64,000 nt of DNA from JAOAPY01 sp041492185. GTDB taxonomy: Bacteria; Acidobacteriota; Blastocatellia; Pyrinomonadales; Pyrinomonadaceae. The stretch spans positions 1-64,000 of the forward strand of contig JBGPWL010000007.1 of NCBI GenBank assembly GCA_041492185.1. Reading direction: 5' to 3'. The translations under genes were made by a program, and so were the position numbers. The notes under the pieces are model-generated. The model was given only the letters and a program-made list of their open reading frames with translations. It was not told the DNA's origin and ran no database searches. Below, one piece after another: positions 32,228-40,777 of this stretch. Numbering within the stretch: the stretch's first letter is position 1; each line of letters begins with the position of its first letter.

Positions 32228-34939
32228 TCATAACTCTGTCGCGGCGACCTTCTCGATGATATAGGCCTCGATCTGATCGCTTACCTTGATATCGTTAAAG
32301 TTCTCAAGGCCGATGCCGCACTCATAGCCTTCGCGCACTTCCGACGCATCATCCTTGAAGCGGCGCAGAGATGCGATGTTTCCTTCCCACGCGACTACGC
32401 CGTCGCGAATCAAACGCGCGCGAGCAGTGCGTCGGATAGTGCCGTCGATGACCATGCAGCCGGCCACCGAACCGACTCTCGGCACCTTGAACACTTCGCG
32501 CACTTCTGCTTTGCCGAGAATCTTTTCCTTTTCGATCTTGTCGAGCATGCCGATCATCGCGGCGCGAATTTCTTCTTCGACCTTATAGATGATCGAATGC
32601 AAACGAATGTCGACCGCTTCCTGCTTGGCCAGGTCGGCCGCGCGCGCCTCGGGACGCACGTTAAAGCCAATGATCACGACGGCGGTTGACGCTGTTCCGG
32701 CTTGCGTCGCAGACGCCAACAGGACATCGGACTCCGTGATCGCGCCGACGCCCGAACGAATGACCTTAACCTTTACCTTCTCGGTCGAAAGTTTTTGCAG
32801 CGTGGATTTTAAGACTTCGACTGAGCCCTGCACATCCGCCTTAATAACAACGAGCAGTTCTTTGATTTCGCTCTCGCCGAGAGCATCGATGCCCCGCTTC
32901 GTGGTTTGCAGCAGCGTGCTTTGACGATTGATCATCTGGCGGTGCTGGGAAATCTGCTGCGCGCGAGTGATGTCGGCAACGACCTGGAAGCTTTCGCCGG
33001 CTTGCGGTACGCCTTGAAGGCCGAGCACCTCGACGGGCGTTGCGGGCGGCGCCTCAGTCACCAGTTCGCCGCGGTCATTGAACATCGCGCGGACCTTGCC
33101 AAAGATCTGGCCCACGATGAACGGCTCGCCGACGTGGAGTGTACCCTGCTGCACGAGCACAGTTGCGACGGGACCGCGGCCGCGATCGAGTTTAGCTTCG
33201 AGCACGACGCCTGAAGCGAGCCTCGTGGGACTTGCCCGAAGATTCAAGATGTCGGACGTAAGCAGGATCGTATCAAGCAGCGCATCGACGTTCTGTCGTT
33301 TCTTGGCAGAGACCAGGACCATTTCCGTGTCACCGCCCCACTCAACGGGGTTCAAGCCCTGGTTGGCGAGTTCCTGCTTGACGCGATCGGGGTTGGCATC
33401 CGGTTTGTCGATCTTGTTAATGGCTACGACGATTCCAACGCCGGCCGCGCGCGCGTGTTCAATGGCTTCGATCGTCTGCGGCATAACGCCGTCGTCGGCC
33501 GCGACCACGAGCACCACAACATCGGTGGCCTTGGCGCCGCGCGCACGCATCATCGTGAACGCTTCGTGGCCCGGCGTGTCGAGGAAAACCACGCGGCGCG
33601 TCTCAGCCGGATCATCAGGACTCGGAACCTGCACGCTGTAGGCGCCGATGTGCTGCGTGATTCCTCCCGCCTCGCCGGCGACGACGTCTGTTGTCCGGAT
33701 CGCGTCCAACAGAGACGTCTTGCCATGATCGACGTGGCCCATTACGGTCACCACCGGAGCGCGCGGCAATTCGATATCATCCGCGTCTGACGCGATTAGG
33801 TCTTCAAACTCTTCTTCCGCGACCATCTCCTCAAACGGCACGAACGTGACTTCGTGTCCGAAACGTTTTGCCAGGTCGACAGCGACATCGTCATTCAAAG
33901 GTTGATTGATTGTGGCAAGGACACCTCGCTGCAACAGCAGCGTCACAACGTCTTTTGGCTTGATGCCGAGCTTCTCCGCAAACTCCTTGACCGTGGAACC
34001 TTCAACCAGACGAACAGTCTTCAATTCACCCGGCACCATTGGAACTTCAAGCCGTCCCGCAATGCGATCTTCGAGCGAGAGCACTTTCGGAGGCGGAATG
34101 AAATCACCCTTGTCAAAGCGGCCGCCTCTTTCGCCAGGCTTGCGACCGCCCCGCGTAGTGGCGCGCCGCGAGCGACGTCTACCCGAGTCTGGCGGAGGAA
34201 TATAAGTGGTCTGCGGTGTAAGCGTCTCGCCCGGAGTACCAACGAATTCAGTTCGTTGAAGCGAGGCGCGCTCTCGTCGGCGCTCGTCGCGTTCGCGCGG
34301 CGTGGGTACAGTGGCAGGAGGCGTTGGCGGTGGCATTCGCTCACCGGGGCGAATTCCCGCATCAAGCGCTGCTGCCGTTGGGCGCAGCACTCGAACCTGT
34401 CTTGAAGGAATGACTTGAGTACCTGCGTTTGCGTCAGCCTGACGCGCAGTCGCAGTTGATGTCGACGCTCTCGTCGGCGGCGCTTCCGAACTTGTCGGCG
34501 GCGGTGCCTCCACAGGTTCCGTCCGTCCAATTGCCTGACCGGTCGGCGCTGGACTCGCCTCGGCGCGAACCGCGGGCGTCAGCTTCTTCACTAACCGAGC
34601 AGGTGTCGATGGTTTTGCAGTTGGGGTGGGAGCACTGGGCGCAGGCTCTACTCTTTCTGGTTCTGCCTCGGCAGGCGATACCTCAGCCTCCGCTTCCGGC
34701 GCTGCGGCTTCTTCCACCACGGGACGCGCGGCGCGCTTTACAACTTTAATGGTGCGCTTTACCGCAGTCTCTTTTTTTGGAAAGTACTTGGTGCGTATTT
34801 TCTCCGCCAACTCCTTCGAGACAGAGTTGGACGGCACGCTGACATCAACACCCTCGCGGCGGATCTCTTCGATCAGCCGCTTGGTATCGAGCTTCAGCTC
34901 TTTAGCCAGGTCGTAAAGTCGAACCTTGGAAGCGGTCAT
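32228..34939 (-). CDS. infB: Translation initiation factor IF-2
   Basis: A 903-residue GTPase. Layout: short IF2 N-terminal domain (VRLYDLAKELKLDTKRLIEE), a long Pro/Ala/Glu-rich low-complexity region (~80-270), a second IF2N domain with TVKEFAEKLGIKPKDVVTLL, the G domain with G1 GHVDHGKTSLLDAI (about 400-413), G3 DTPGHEAFTMMRARG and G4 AINKIDKPDANPDRV, then the C-terminal domains II-IV (KAEVREVFKVPRVGSVAGCM). IF-2 delivers initiator tRNA to the ribosome in the cytoplasm. It sits between nusA and rbfA, the classical order, and is separated from rbfA by a REPIN-like element. Confidence 0.97.
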   Translation of the reverse strand: MTASKVRLYDLAKELKLDTKRLIEEIRREGVDVSVPSNSVSKELAEKIRTKYFPKKETAVKRTIKVVKRAARPVVEEAAAPEAEAEVSPAEAEPERVEPAPSAPTPTAKPSTPARLVKKLTPAVRAEASPAPTGQAIGRTEPVEAPPPTSSEAPPTRASTSTATARQADANAGTQVIPSRQVRVLRPTAAALDAGIRPGERMPPPTPPATVPTPRERDERRRERASLQRTEFVGTPGETLTPQTTYIPPPDSGRRRSRRATTRGGRKPGERGGRFDKGDFIPPPKVLSLEDRIAGRLEVPMVPGELKTVRLVEGSTVKEFAEKLGIKPKDVVTLLLQRGVLATINQPLNDDVAVDLAKRFGHEVTFVPFEEMVAEEEFEDLIASDADDIELPRAPVVTVMGHVDHGKTSLLDAIRTTDVVAGEAGGITQHIGAYSVQVPSPDDPAETRRVVFLDTPGHEAFTMMRARGAKATDVVVLVVAADDGVMPQTIEAIEHARAAGVGIVVAINKIDKPDANPDRVKQELANQGLNPVEWGGDTEMVLVSAKKRQNVDALLDTILLTSDILNLRASPTRLASGVVLEAKLDRGRGPVATVLVQQGTLHVGEPFIVGQIFGKVRAMFNDRGELVTEAPPATPVEVLGLQGVPQAGESFQVVADITRAQQISQHRQMINRQSTLLQTTKRGIDALGESEIKELLVVIKADVQGSVEVLKSTLQKLSTEKVKVKVIRSGVGAITESDVLLASATQAGTASTAVVIIGFNVRPEARAADLAKQEAVDIRLHSIIYKVEEEIRAAMIGMLDKIEKEKILGKAEVREVFKVPRVGSVAGCMVIDGTIRRTARARLIRDGVVAWEGNIASLRRFKDDASEVREGYECGIGLENFNDIKVSDQIEAYIIEKVAATEL

Positions 34940-35109
34940 GCACTCCTTCTTGGGCCACGCGACTGACGGGCGTCGCGACTCTTCAAAAAGTGATTAAGAA
35001 CTCTCGCTCTCAACCACTTTTCAAAGCAGGCCGTCAAAGGTGCAGCCCGAAAAAGCAGGTGGAGGGCGAGGGGCGAATCGCGCTGGACGGTCCAGCGTGT
35101 TCACCCGCT

Positions 35110-36909
35110 TTACTTTGCCGCGTCAGGGGAAGCATCTTGCTTCTCTTTGTCTTCACTGCTCCCGCCCTGTGCGGCGTCTTCAACACTCTCGGGAGCCGAT
35201 GTTGCGTTCGTCTCACCAGCGGAAATTTCCGCGGCAGATTCTTGTGCACCGGCGGACTCTTCCGCCAGCACTTCGTCTTCGCTCAATCCTGTCAGGTGCT
35301 CAATCGCCGCCGCGCCGGATGACGTAATATCAGGCGCGGGCGTTACGGTGTCAGGTCGGAGATCGCGGCCGGGTTCCTGAAGCGCAATCTCTGTTTCAGA
35401 AATCGGTTCGGCCTCCGTTAGCGCGACCGGTTCGGCGGCATCCTGAGCGAGCACATCAAGTTCGGAGGCGAACGGCGTTCCGGATTCGACGGCTTCATCG
35501 TATCCCGCGGCGGTCATCTCTTCCGAAGGCTGTACCTCGCCGGCGTCAAAAGATTCATCGAGTTCGATTGACGCAGCGTGAACCTCGGGTGCAATTGTTT
35601 CTTCGCTCGCTTCACCCGCTTCTTCAGGATGCAAGTTTCGCTCGCGCACGGCGATGACGGCTTTCGCGGCGTTCAAAATCACCTCAGCTTCATCGAGGCT
35701 CAGATCCAGAAACTCAACCAGGTCATCGACGGAAGTGTTTGCCAGCGCGTCGATGTCCGTGATGCCGTGCTCGCTGAGCGCGTCCGCCTGCTGCGCGGTG
35801 ACACCTTCAATTGCGGATAGCGGCACTGCTTCGCCGGAAAGGATGAGCGCGCCCATCTGTTCGGCGACTTCCTTCTTGATCTCTTCTTCGCTGCGGATGT
35901 CTATGTTCCAGCCTACGAGCTTGGTCGCCAGGCGCACATTCTGTCCGCGCTTTCCGATCGCCAACGAGAGTTGATCTTCGTTGACGATGACTTCCATCTG
36001 GCGGTTTTCAATGTCCGTGATGCGGACTTGGTTGACCTTGGCCGGGGACAAAGCGTTCGCGGCAAAAACTGAAGGCTCGTCGGACCATTCGATGATGTCA
36101 ATCTTTTCGCCGCGCAATTCGCGAATGATTGCCTGCACGCGCGAGCCTTTCATGCCGACGCAAGCGCCAACCGGATCGACATCGCGCTCGTTTGACGTGA
36201 CAGCAATTTTCGCGCGCTCGCCGGGTTCGCGCACGCACGACTTGATCACTACCGTGCCGTCGTAGATCTCCGGCACCTCCATCTCAAAAAGTCTTAAGAG
36301 CAGCTCCGGCGAAGTCCGCGACACCTCGATCTGCGGTCCCTTGGATTCCTTCGAAACGTTGTTGATGACTACGCGAATGCGCTCGCCCTGATTCCACTGC
36401 TCGCCGCGCGACTGTTGAGACCGAGGCAGGATTGCTTCCAGATTGCCGAGATCGACGATGATGTTGCCCCGCTCGAAACGCTTAACGTAGCCGTTGACCA
36501 GGTCGCCAACCTTGTCGATGTACTGCTCGTAAACATTGCTGCGCACCGCGTCGCGGACTTTTTGAAAGAGAATCTGTTTGGCGGTTTGCGCGGCAATGCG
36601 TCCGAGTTCTTCCATTGGCAACGGCAGCAGCAGCGCGTCGCCTATTTCCACTTCGTCTCCTGCGAGTTCGCGAGCTTCGTTGATCGAGACTTCGGTGGCC
36701 GCGTCTGCCACATCGTCAACCACGACTTTTGAAGCGGAAAGCTCGATGCCAGTCTCGGGATTCCAGTCGACTTGAATGTCCTCGCCCGATTTGAACTGTT
36801 TCTTGGCGGCGGCGCGCACGGCCTCTTTCATCGCTTCGACGACGAGGTCGCGCTCAATGCCCTGTTCCTGGCAAAGGGCTTCAATGTTTTGCGCAATTGA
36901 TGAACTCAT
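35110..36909 (-). CDS. nusA: Transcription termination/antitermination factor NusA with long acidic tail
   Basis: A 599-residue NusA. N-terminal RNA-polymerase-binding domain (1-~130), S1 domain (VNGYVKRFERGNIIVDLGNL), two KH domains (RVQAIIRELRGEKIDIIEWS, LAIGKRGQNVRLATKLVGWN), then a helix-hairpin-helix-like segment (GVTAQQADALSEHGITDIDA). The last ~170 residues (430-599) are very acidic and Ala/Glu/Ser-rich with no fold recognised; the tail makes it longer than typical 350-500-residue NusA. Located between rimP and infB with no ylxR/L7Ae gene in the 170-base gap to infB. Confidence 0.96.
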   Translation of the reverse strand: MSSSIAQNIEALCQEQGIERDLVVEAMKEAVRAAAKKQFKSGEDIQVDWNPETGIELSASKVVVDDVADAATEVSINEARELAGDEVEIGDALLLPLPMEELGRIAAQTAKQILFQKVRDAVRSNVYEQYIDKVGDLVNGYVKRFERGNIIVDLGNLEAILPRSQQSRGEQWNQGERIRVVINNVSKESKGPQIEVSRTSPELLLRLFEMEVPEIYDGTVVIKSCVREPGERAKIAVTSNERDVDPVGACVGMKGSRVQAIIRELRGEKIDIIEWSDEPSVFAANALSPAKVNQVRITDIENRQMEVIVNEDQLSLAIGKRGQNVRLATKLVGWNIDIRSEEEIKKEVAEQMGALILSGEAVPLSAIEGVTAQQADALSEHGITDIDALANTSVDDLVEFLDLSLDEAEVILNAAKAVIAVRERNLHPEEAGEASEETIAPEVHAASIELDESFDAGEVQPSEEMTAAGYDEAVESGTPFASELDVLAQDAAEPVALTEAEPISETEIALQEPGRDLRPDTVTPAPDITSSGAAAIEHLTGLSEDEVLAEESAGAQESAAEISAGETNATSAPESVEDAAQGGSSEDKEKQDASPDAAK

Positions 36910-36977
36910 TAGCTCTCACTCCGGGTGGCTCGACGCTCCCTTCAGCAGTGCGTCGTCTGAGCCTATTCAGTTGTTAG

Positions 36978-37000
36978 TAGCACACGTTGTTAACTTGTGA
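36978..37000. repeat. Single GTTGTTAACTTG-type palindrome
   Basis: TAGCACACGTTGTTAACTTG is a diverged single copy of the arm seen at 28915-28970. It lies between rimP and nusA. Confidence 0.5.
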
Positions 37001-37018
37001 TTTGGTTTCAGAACAGCG

Positions 37019-37504
37019 TTACCTGTGCCGAAACTCTTCATCAAAATCTATTTCAACATTCGCCTTCGCAATCGCATCGAGCGGCACGCTGACCCGCCCA
37101 CTGGTTCGATCGTCAAAGAGCACGTTGTTGCCATCGACTGCGATCAATCGTCCGCGAAAATTCCGCTGTCCACCAATCGGACTGGACGTTTTCAGCTTCA
37201 CACGGCTGCCGGCGAATCGCTCGAAGTCCTTACGCTTATAAAGGCCACGCTCCAATCCGGGCGACGAGACTTCAAGCGTGTAAGCCGCGTGGATAAAGTC
37301 TTCAACGTCGAGGAGCGTGCCCAGATACTGACTCACTTCTGAGCAATCCTTGTGCGTTACGCCTCCCGGCTTGTCAATGAAAATGCGAACAATCGGTTTG
37401 CCGTCCGGCCCGGCGACCTCGGCATGAACCAGTTCGACCCCGTGGTCGATTGCGACTCGGTCGGCGATCTGCCGGACTCGCTCTTCAATCGACCCTGAAC
37501 CCAT
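37019..37504 (-). CDS. rimP: Ribosome maturation factor RimP
   Basis: A 161-residue RimP: GSIEERVRQIADRVAIDHGV, VELVHAEVAGPDGKPIVRIF, DKPGGVTHKDCSEVSQYLGT, HAAYTLEVSSPGLERGLYKR and the C-terminal SH3-like domain (VKLKTSSPIGGQRNFRGRLI). It assists 30S subunit maturation. First gene of the rimP-nusA-infB-rbfA-nrnA block. ATG 37504 is preceded by CGGAGG; the promoter and a leader hairpin are described separately. Confidence 0.95.
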   Translation of the reverse strand: MGSGSIEERVRQIADRVAIDHGVELVHAEVAGPDGKPIVRIFIDKPGGVTHKDCSEVSQYLGTLLDVEDFIHAAYTLEVSSPGLERGLYKRKDFERFAGSRVKLKTSSPIGGQRNFRGRLIAVDGNNVLFDDRTSGRVSVPLDAIAKANVEIDFDEEFRHR

Positions 37505-37525
37505 CGCCGCCTCCGAAAAAGCACT

Positions 37526-37547
37526 CGCCCAAAAGAAAAAGTGGGCG
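37526..37547 (-). promoter_or_regulatory. Hairpin in the rimP leader
   Basis: In the ~80-base leader, CGCCCA and TGGGCG pair across a 10-base T-rich loop, and a TTTTT run follows after 5-6 bases, just before the CGGAGG ribosome binding site. An attenuator or NusA-sensitive element is possible; the spacing of the T-run is not ideal. Confidence 0.4.
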
Positions 37548-37590
37548 CTAACCCACCGGACGAGACCGCCGTGCTTCGAGCAAGCTGTGA

Positions 37591-37619
37591 ATTATACGGA
37601 AAGGATCGGAGAGAAGCAA
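37591..37619 (-). promoter_or_regulatory. Promoter of the rimP-nusA-infB operon
   Basis: On the minus strand: TTGCTT (-35, 37614-37619), 17-base spacer, perfect TATAAT (-10, 37591-37596). It points toward rimP with a leader of about 80 bases. Confidence 0.65.
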
Positions 37620-37669
37620 CCTGCGAGCACAGGCGCCGCGCCTGCTGGTGATTCGTCGCGACTTACCTT

Positions 37670-37678
37670 TGCTATGAT
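37670..37678 (+). promoter_or_regulatory. Extended -10 promoter of the divergent membrane-protein gene
   Basis: TGCTATGAT: extended -10 signature TGn plus TATGAT (37673-37678). No good -35 is visible. It lies 34 bases before GTG 37712. Confidence 0.45.
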
Positions 37679-37711
37679 ATTCTTCCCGCCCGTTACGGAG
37701 GATTTCGGCAC

Positions 37712-38431
37712 GTGACACCGAGTGACTTAAAAGACAAACCCGCAATCAGGCCTCGATCGAAGAGACGTCGCATTCTTCTGATCCTCGCGTTGGTCGGCGC
37801 CGCACTCATTGGGTGGGTGGCATTCGACCTGTTTGGCCCGCGCACCGCTCATCTGCGCGATTTCAATCCGGATGAAGTCGCGCGTCTCGAGACGGCAATG
37901 TGGCGCTCCTATTACGAAAAGCAGCAAGTGCGCCTGTTCAATGAGCTGGCTGAGTTGCTCCGAAAGCAATACAACATGCCGCTCGTGAGATCGAACCGCG
38001 TCGCGTACGGCGCGGCCAAGGCTGCTTTCGTCTTCAAAGATGGCAAACAACGATCCGATTACGAAAAAGCGTTGCCGGATCTTGTCGATTTCTACACTTC
38101 GGTGCGCGAAGTGAGCGACGCGCCGTTTGATGTCAATAAGGCCGCGCGTTTGGAGCTTGAGTGGTGGATCATTCACCGCGAACGTGCGAAGCATCCGCCG
38201 GAAGATCTCGATCGCGCGCTCGCAGAGCTGCAAGCCGAGCTCTATCACGTGCCGGTTGAAAAATTAATGGAGCATGCGCGCTTACGCGCCGAGGCGATGC
38301 GCATTCGTGATACAAAAGCCGAAACCGGCGGCGTGACGGAAGAAGACTGGGCCAAGATCGGCGAGCTGTTGCGCGGTTCGTGGCGCTCTCTCTCGCAAGC
38401 GGTTAAGCCTGGGGCAGAAGCCCGACCGTGA
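37712..38431 (+). CDS. Single-pass membrane protein, unknown function
   Basis: A 239-residue protein not assigned to a family. One transmembrane helix at about residues 21-42 (RILLILALVGAALIGWVAFD) after a basic, Pro-rich cytoplasmic start. The rest is helical and charged with Trp/Tyr-rich spots (LETAMWRSYYEKQQVRLFNE, LELEWWIIHRERAKHPPEDL). GTG 37712 is preceded by GGAGGATT. The last residues (PGAEARP) and the stop are encoded by the left arm of the inverted repeat at 38411-38503. Divergent from rimP. Confidence 0.75.
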   Translation: MTPSDLKDKPAIRPRSKRRRILLILALVGAALIGWVAFDLFGPRTAHLRDFNPDEVARLETAMWRSYYEKQQVRLFNELAELLRKQYNMPLVRSNRVAYGAAKAAFVFKDGKQRSDYEKALPDLVDFYTSVREVSDAPFDVNKAARLELEWWIIHRERAKHPPEDLDRALAELQAELYHVPVEKLMEHARLRAEAMRIRDTKAETGGVTEEDWAKIGELLRGSWRSLSQAVKPGAEARP

Positions 38432-38503
38432 GGGAGGGCGTCCATTCCGCGCACGCCTTGCGGTCCAGCCACACGCCCTCCCTAACGGTCGGGCTTCTGC
38501 CCC
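38411..38503. repeat. Inverted repeat shared by two convergent gene ends
   Basis: Arms 38411-38441 and 38473-38503 are inverted copies (GGGGCAGAAGCCCGACCGTG... against ...ACGGTCGGGCTTCTGCCCC). The left arm encodes the last residues and stop of the plus-strand gene ending at 38431. The right arm encodes the last residues (AGQKPDR) and stop of the minus-strand DoxX gene ending at 38482. A long RNA stem would form from either direction. Confidence 0.88.
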
Positions 38504-38916
38504 GCGATCAAGTGATCGAGAGAAAAACGATCCTCATCGCGCGGCAGCATGAAGACAAACAGCAACAGAGCGAGTCGTGGAATCACGTGTTCGTGGAATG
38601 GATAAAGAGGTTCTTTCAAAAGGTGACCGAACGTTACTGTCACCAGCACGAAGCCCAAAGCGATAAGTGCCTCGCGAATTCTTAGTCCAATAATTAGCAG
38701 CGCGCCGGCCAGCAGCTCGATGAAGGGAATTGCCACTCCGGTTGCCCACAGCGACCACACCGGCAGAAACGTATCCGAGAAAGGCAGAAAGTATTTGCGC
38801 GCGTGCGCCAGCGGTCCTAACTTGAAAACCTTGTAAACGCCGGCCATGAAAAAGATGAATCCCAAAACCTCGCGCGCGAAAAATATTGCCCAGCTTCGGT
38901 AGTGGTTGTTTTTCAT
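38482..38916 (-). CDS. DoxX-family membrane protein
   Basis: A 144-residue DoxX-like protein with four hydrophobic helices. The first carries LGFIFFMAGVYKVFKLGPLA, the second the loop WATGVAIPFIELLAGALLII, then LRIREALIALGFVLVTVTFG. DoxX-type proteins are small quinone- or redox-associated membrane subunits, but most are uncharacterised. Its start overlaps the stop of the HXXEE gene by 4 bases (ATGA), so the two are coupled. The last ~7 residues and stop come from the inverted repeat at 38411-38503. Confidence 0.82.
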   Translation of the reverse strand: MKNNHYRSWAIFFAREVLGFIFFMAGVYKVFKLGPLAHARKYFLPFSDTFLPVWSLWATGVAIPFIELLAGALLIIGLRIREALIALGFVLVTVTFGHLLKEPLYPFHEHVIPRLALLLFVFMLPRDEDRFSLDHLIAGQKPDR

Positions 38917-39494
38917 ATCTCTTGAATGTCGCCTGCCTGATCAGGGAGATGCTCCGCTGTTCTAAGCAGCTTCGTGAGTAGCGCAACTCCAATTATCAGG
39001 ACCACCGGCGCGGTTATTAAACCCGGAAAATATTTTCGCTGCGCGATGCTCAGCGCCAGATGTCCGAGCCCGTTCCCAATCTCTCCCGCAATCGCAAAGA
39101 AGAATGCGAAGAGATAAGCGAGGCGCAGTCCGAGCCAGATACCGAGCGCCGCGAGCAGGAAAATCGCGAGCCAAACGAGATTGAAAACAACAAAGCGTTT
39201 GTCGCTCCACTGGTAGCCGAACAACGCGGGAAACTTCGCTTGGAACCCGGCCAGGTATTCCTCAAGAAAATGCAGCGCCTGCGCCGCAATACCGATCAGG
39301 TAGAGCGGAACAATTGGCGGAGGATCGTTCAGCCAGATCGCCGCCGCCCACATCAGATAGGCGACGACGAGTCCGAGACTAAGCAGGTTCGCAGCCGATC
39401 CCATCACCATGTAGTTGACGAAGATCACTACAGCGACAAACAGTGCTCCAACGATTCTCTCGCCGCGATGTAACGGATTTTGTTGATAGCCCAT
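38913..39494 (-). CDS. HXXEE-domain membrane protein
   Basis: A 193-residue membrane protein with 5-6 hydrophobic segments. ALHFLEEYLAGF carries the HxxEE motif that names the family, and AIAGEIGNGLGHLALSIAQR holds the second conserved His region. Function is unknown for the family. The frame is open to a TTG at 39560, but residues 10-22 of that longer frame (FRADKMSALPM) are the translation of a dispersed palindrome (39496-39522); ATG 39494 directly after it is a reasonable start, though it lacks a Shine-Dalgarno sequence. Coupled to the DoxX gene downstream. Confidence 0.75.
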   Translation of the reverse strand: MGYQQNPLHRGERIVGALFVAVVIFVNYMVMGSAANLLSLGLVVAYLMWAAAIWLNDPPPIVPLYLIGIAAQALHFLEEYLAGFQAKFPALFGYQWSDKRFVVFNLVWLAIFLLAALGIWLGLRLAYLFAFFFAIAGEIGNGLGHLALSIAQRKYFPGLITAPVVLIIGVALLTKLLRTAEHLPDQAGDIQEI

Positions 39495-39495
39495 T

Positions 39496-39522
39496 GGGAG
39501 CGCAGACATCTTGTCTGCTCTA
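39496..39522. repeat. Palindrome GAGCGCAGACATCTTGTCTGCTC type
   Basis: GGGAGCGCAGACATCTTGTC (and on to TGCTC) forms a hairpin (GAGC-GCAGACA / TGTCTGC-TC). It lies at the start of the HXXEE gene and extends its frame artificially. Confidence 0.65.
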
Positions 39523-39556
39523 AATAATCGGAGCCAGCCGTATTCGGAAACGCTCG

Positions 39557-39985
39557 TCAATCATGAAATCCTTTGCGCTTGATTGCAACACCGACGAATA
39601 ACGAAAGCAAGCCAAACGGAATCACCAACAGAGCTTCTCTCAAGGACGCGCCGTAAGTCCAGGAATAACCGAATACCACAAAAGTGAACGGATAGAACAG
39701 CCGATACGCGTGAAGCGATCCGATGCCGAGATGGCCGAGACCTGTCAGAACCGCCGCTGTCATCCGGCACTTTTCCGTTACAATCGAAAGCAAATTAAAC
39801 GCAATCAGGACGCTGTAAATCAAGAGCGAAACGACGCTATCGGCGTAAGAAAAAATCCATGAACCAACAATGAACGTGCTGTGTGTTTCCAGGCGATAGT
39901 AATGACAGGCCCAATGAGGCATCCATGAACAGGCAGCTACGCCGAAGAATATTCTCAAGAATCTCTTGTCCAGGATTAAACTCAT
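39557..39985 (-). CDS. Small multi-pass membrane protein
   Basis: A 142-residue protein with about four hydrophobic segments (FLRIFFGVAACSWMPHWACH, SVVSLLIYSVLIAFNLLSIV, MTAAVLTGLGHLGIGSLHAY, ALLVIPFGLLSLFVGVAIKR). No family recognised. ATG 39985 and codon use fit a real gene; its stop overlaps the longest frame of the HXXEE gene, so the two belong to one transcript with DoxX downstream. A histidine pair (PHWACHYYRLETH) is the only notable polar cluster in the membrane part. Confidence 0.65.
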   Translation of the reverse strand: MSLILDKRFLRIFFGVAACSWMPHWACHYYRLETHSTFIVGSWIFSYADSVVSLLIYSVLIAFNLLSIVTEKCRMTAAVLTGLGHLGIGSLHAYRLFYPFTFVVFGYSWTYGASLREALLVIPFGLLSLFVGVAIKRKGFHD

Positions 39986-40038
39986 TTACTGGTTCGCGTC
40001 AGGCGGTAAGTAACACATCCGATCAACTGTTGCTAAAG

Positions 40039-40773
40039 TTACAAAGGCGAAAACACCAGCAGCGGGTATGCGATTGCGCTAGCGAGTAGTACGTACACCC
40101 ACTTATTGGCAAAGTTGAATAGATACTTATTAGCAAACATTGCCGCGTCATTCGGGTTGAAATAGAAAATGCGCAAATACAAATGAGCGGGGTCAACTCG
40201 GCTTTCGACATCGATGCGCCCAACTGCTTTCTTCATCTTTCGTCTCACTATCAGCAAACGATATCCATAAAGGAGGGCGCCGGCAATCGATAGAATCGCG
40301 GCAATCCAGGGAACGGCCCACGCGGGCATCCTGAGAAAATGCAGACGTTCGTTGCTCCTGAAAAGTATGTCGAGTGATTCAGCGCTCATCTTAAAAGCAA
40401 TTAAGCAGCGCAAACAATCCCAAAGACCGGCGTAGAGAGCAACGGATCTCTCCTGATACCGCCAATACTCGTCATCACGTTTGGGCAAGACGAGCGTGGA
40501 CTTCACTACACCATACTTCATCAACAGACAGAGCACTTGCAGATCGATGGCCATCGCGGGCAAACGAAATATTGAAGCCACGCTTTTCGCCGCCCACACT
40601 TCAACCTCACCACGCAGGTTCAGGAAGACCGGCACGCGTTCCGGCAAGACCGGGTAGAAATAGATCAAGATAAGAATGGGCGCAATGCTCAGGGTGATAA
40701 CGAGAATCTCGAAGGAAATTTTCGTGTAGTCGCCCAGGCCCTTCGCTTCAAGGACTCTGATCGTATTCGTCAT
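40039..40773 (-). CDS. Membrane protein with DUF1648-like segment
   Basis: A 244-residue multi-pass membrane protein. The segment after the first helix, FYPVLPERVPVFLNLRGEVE followed by VWAAKS, resembles the DUF1648 pattern (a loop after TM1 that reads like PxxxPxHFN..G.P). Four or five further hydrophobic stretches follow. No function is known. It ends 53 bases before the 39557-39985 gene and starts 4 bases after the dacB stop, so it is probably in the dacB transcript. Confidence 0.65.
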   Translation of the reverse strand: MTNTIRVLEAKGLGDYTKISFEILVITLSIAPILILIYFYPVLPERVPVFLNLRGEVEVWAAKSVASIFRLPAMAIDLQVLCLLMKYGVVKSTLVLPKRDDEYWRYQERSVALYAGLWDCLRCLIAFKMSAESLDILFRSNERLHFLRMPAWAVPWIAAILSIAGALLYGYRLLIVRRKMKKAVGRIDVESRVDPAHLYLRIFYFNPNDAAMFANKYLFNFANKWVYVLLASAIAYPLLVFSPL

Positions 40774-40777
40774 CAGC

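Noticed and set aside
32121..32231. Longer N-terminus for RbfA (QPPATAGGSD...)
   Set aside because: Repeat-derived; ATG 32120 has a Shine-Dalgarno sequence and family sequence begins there.
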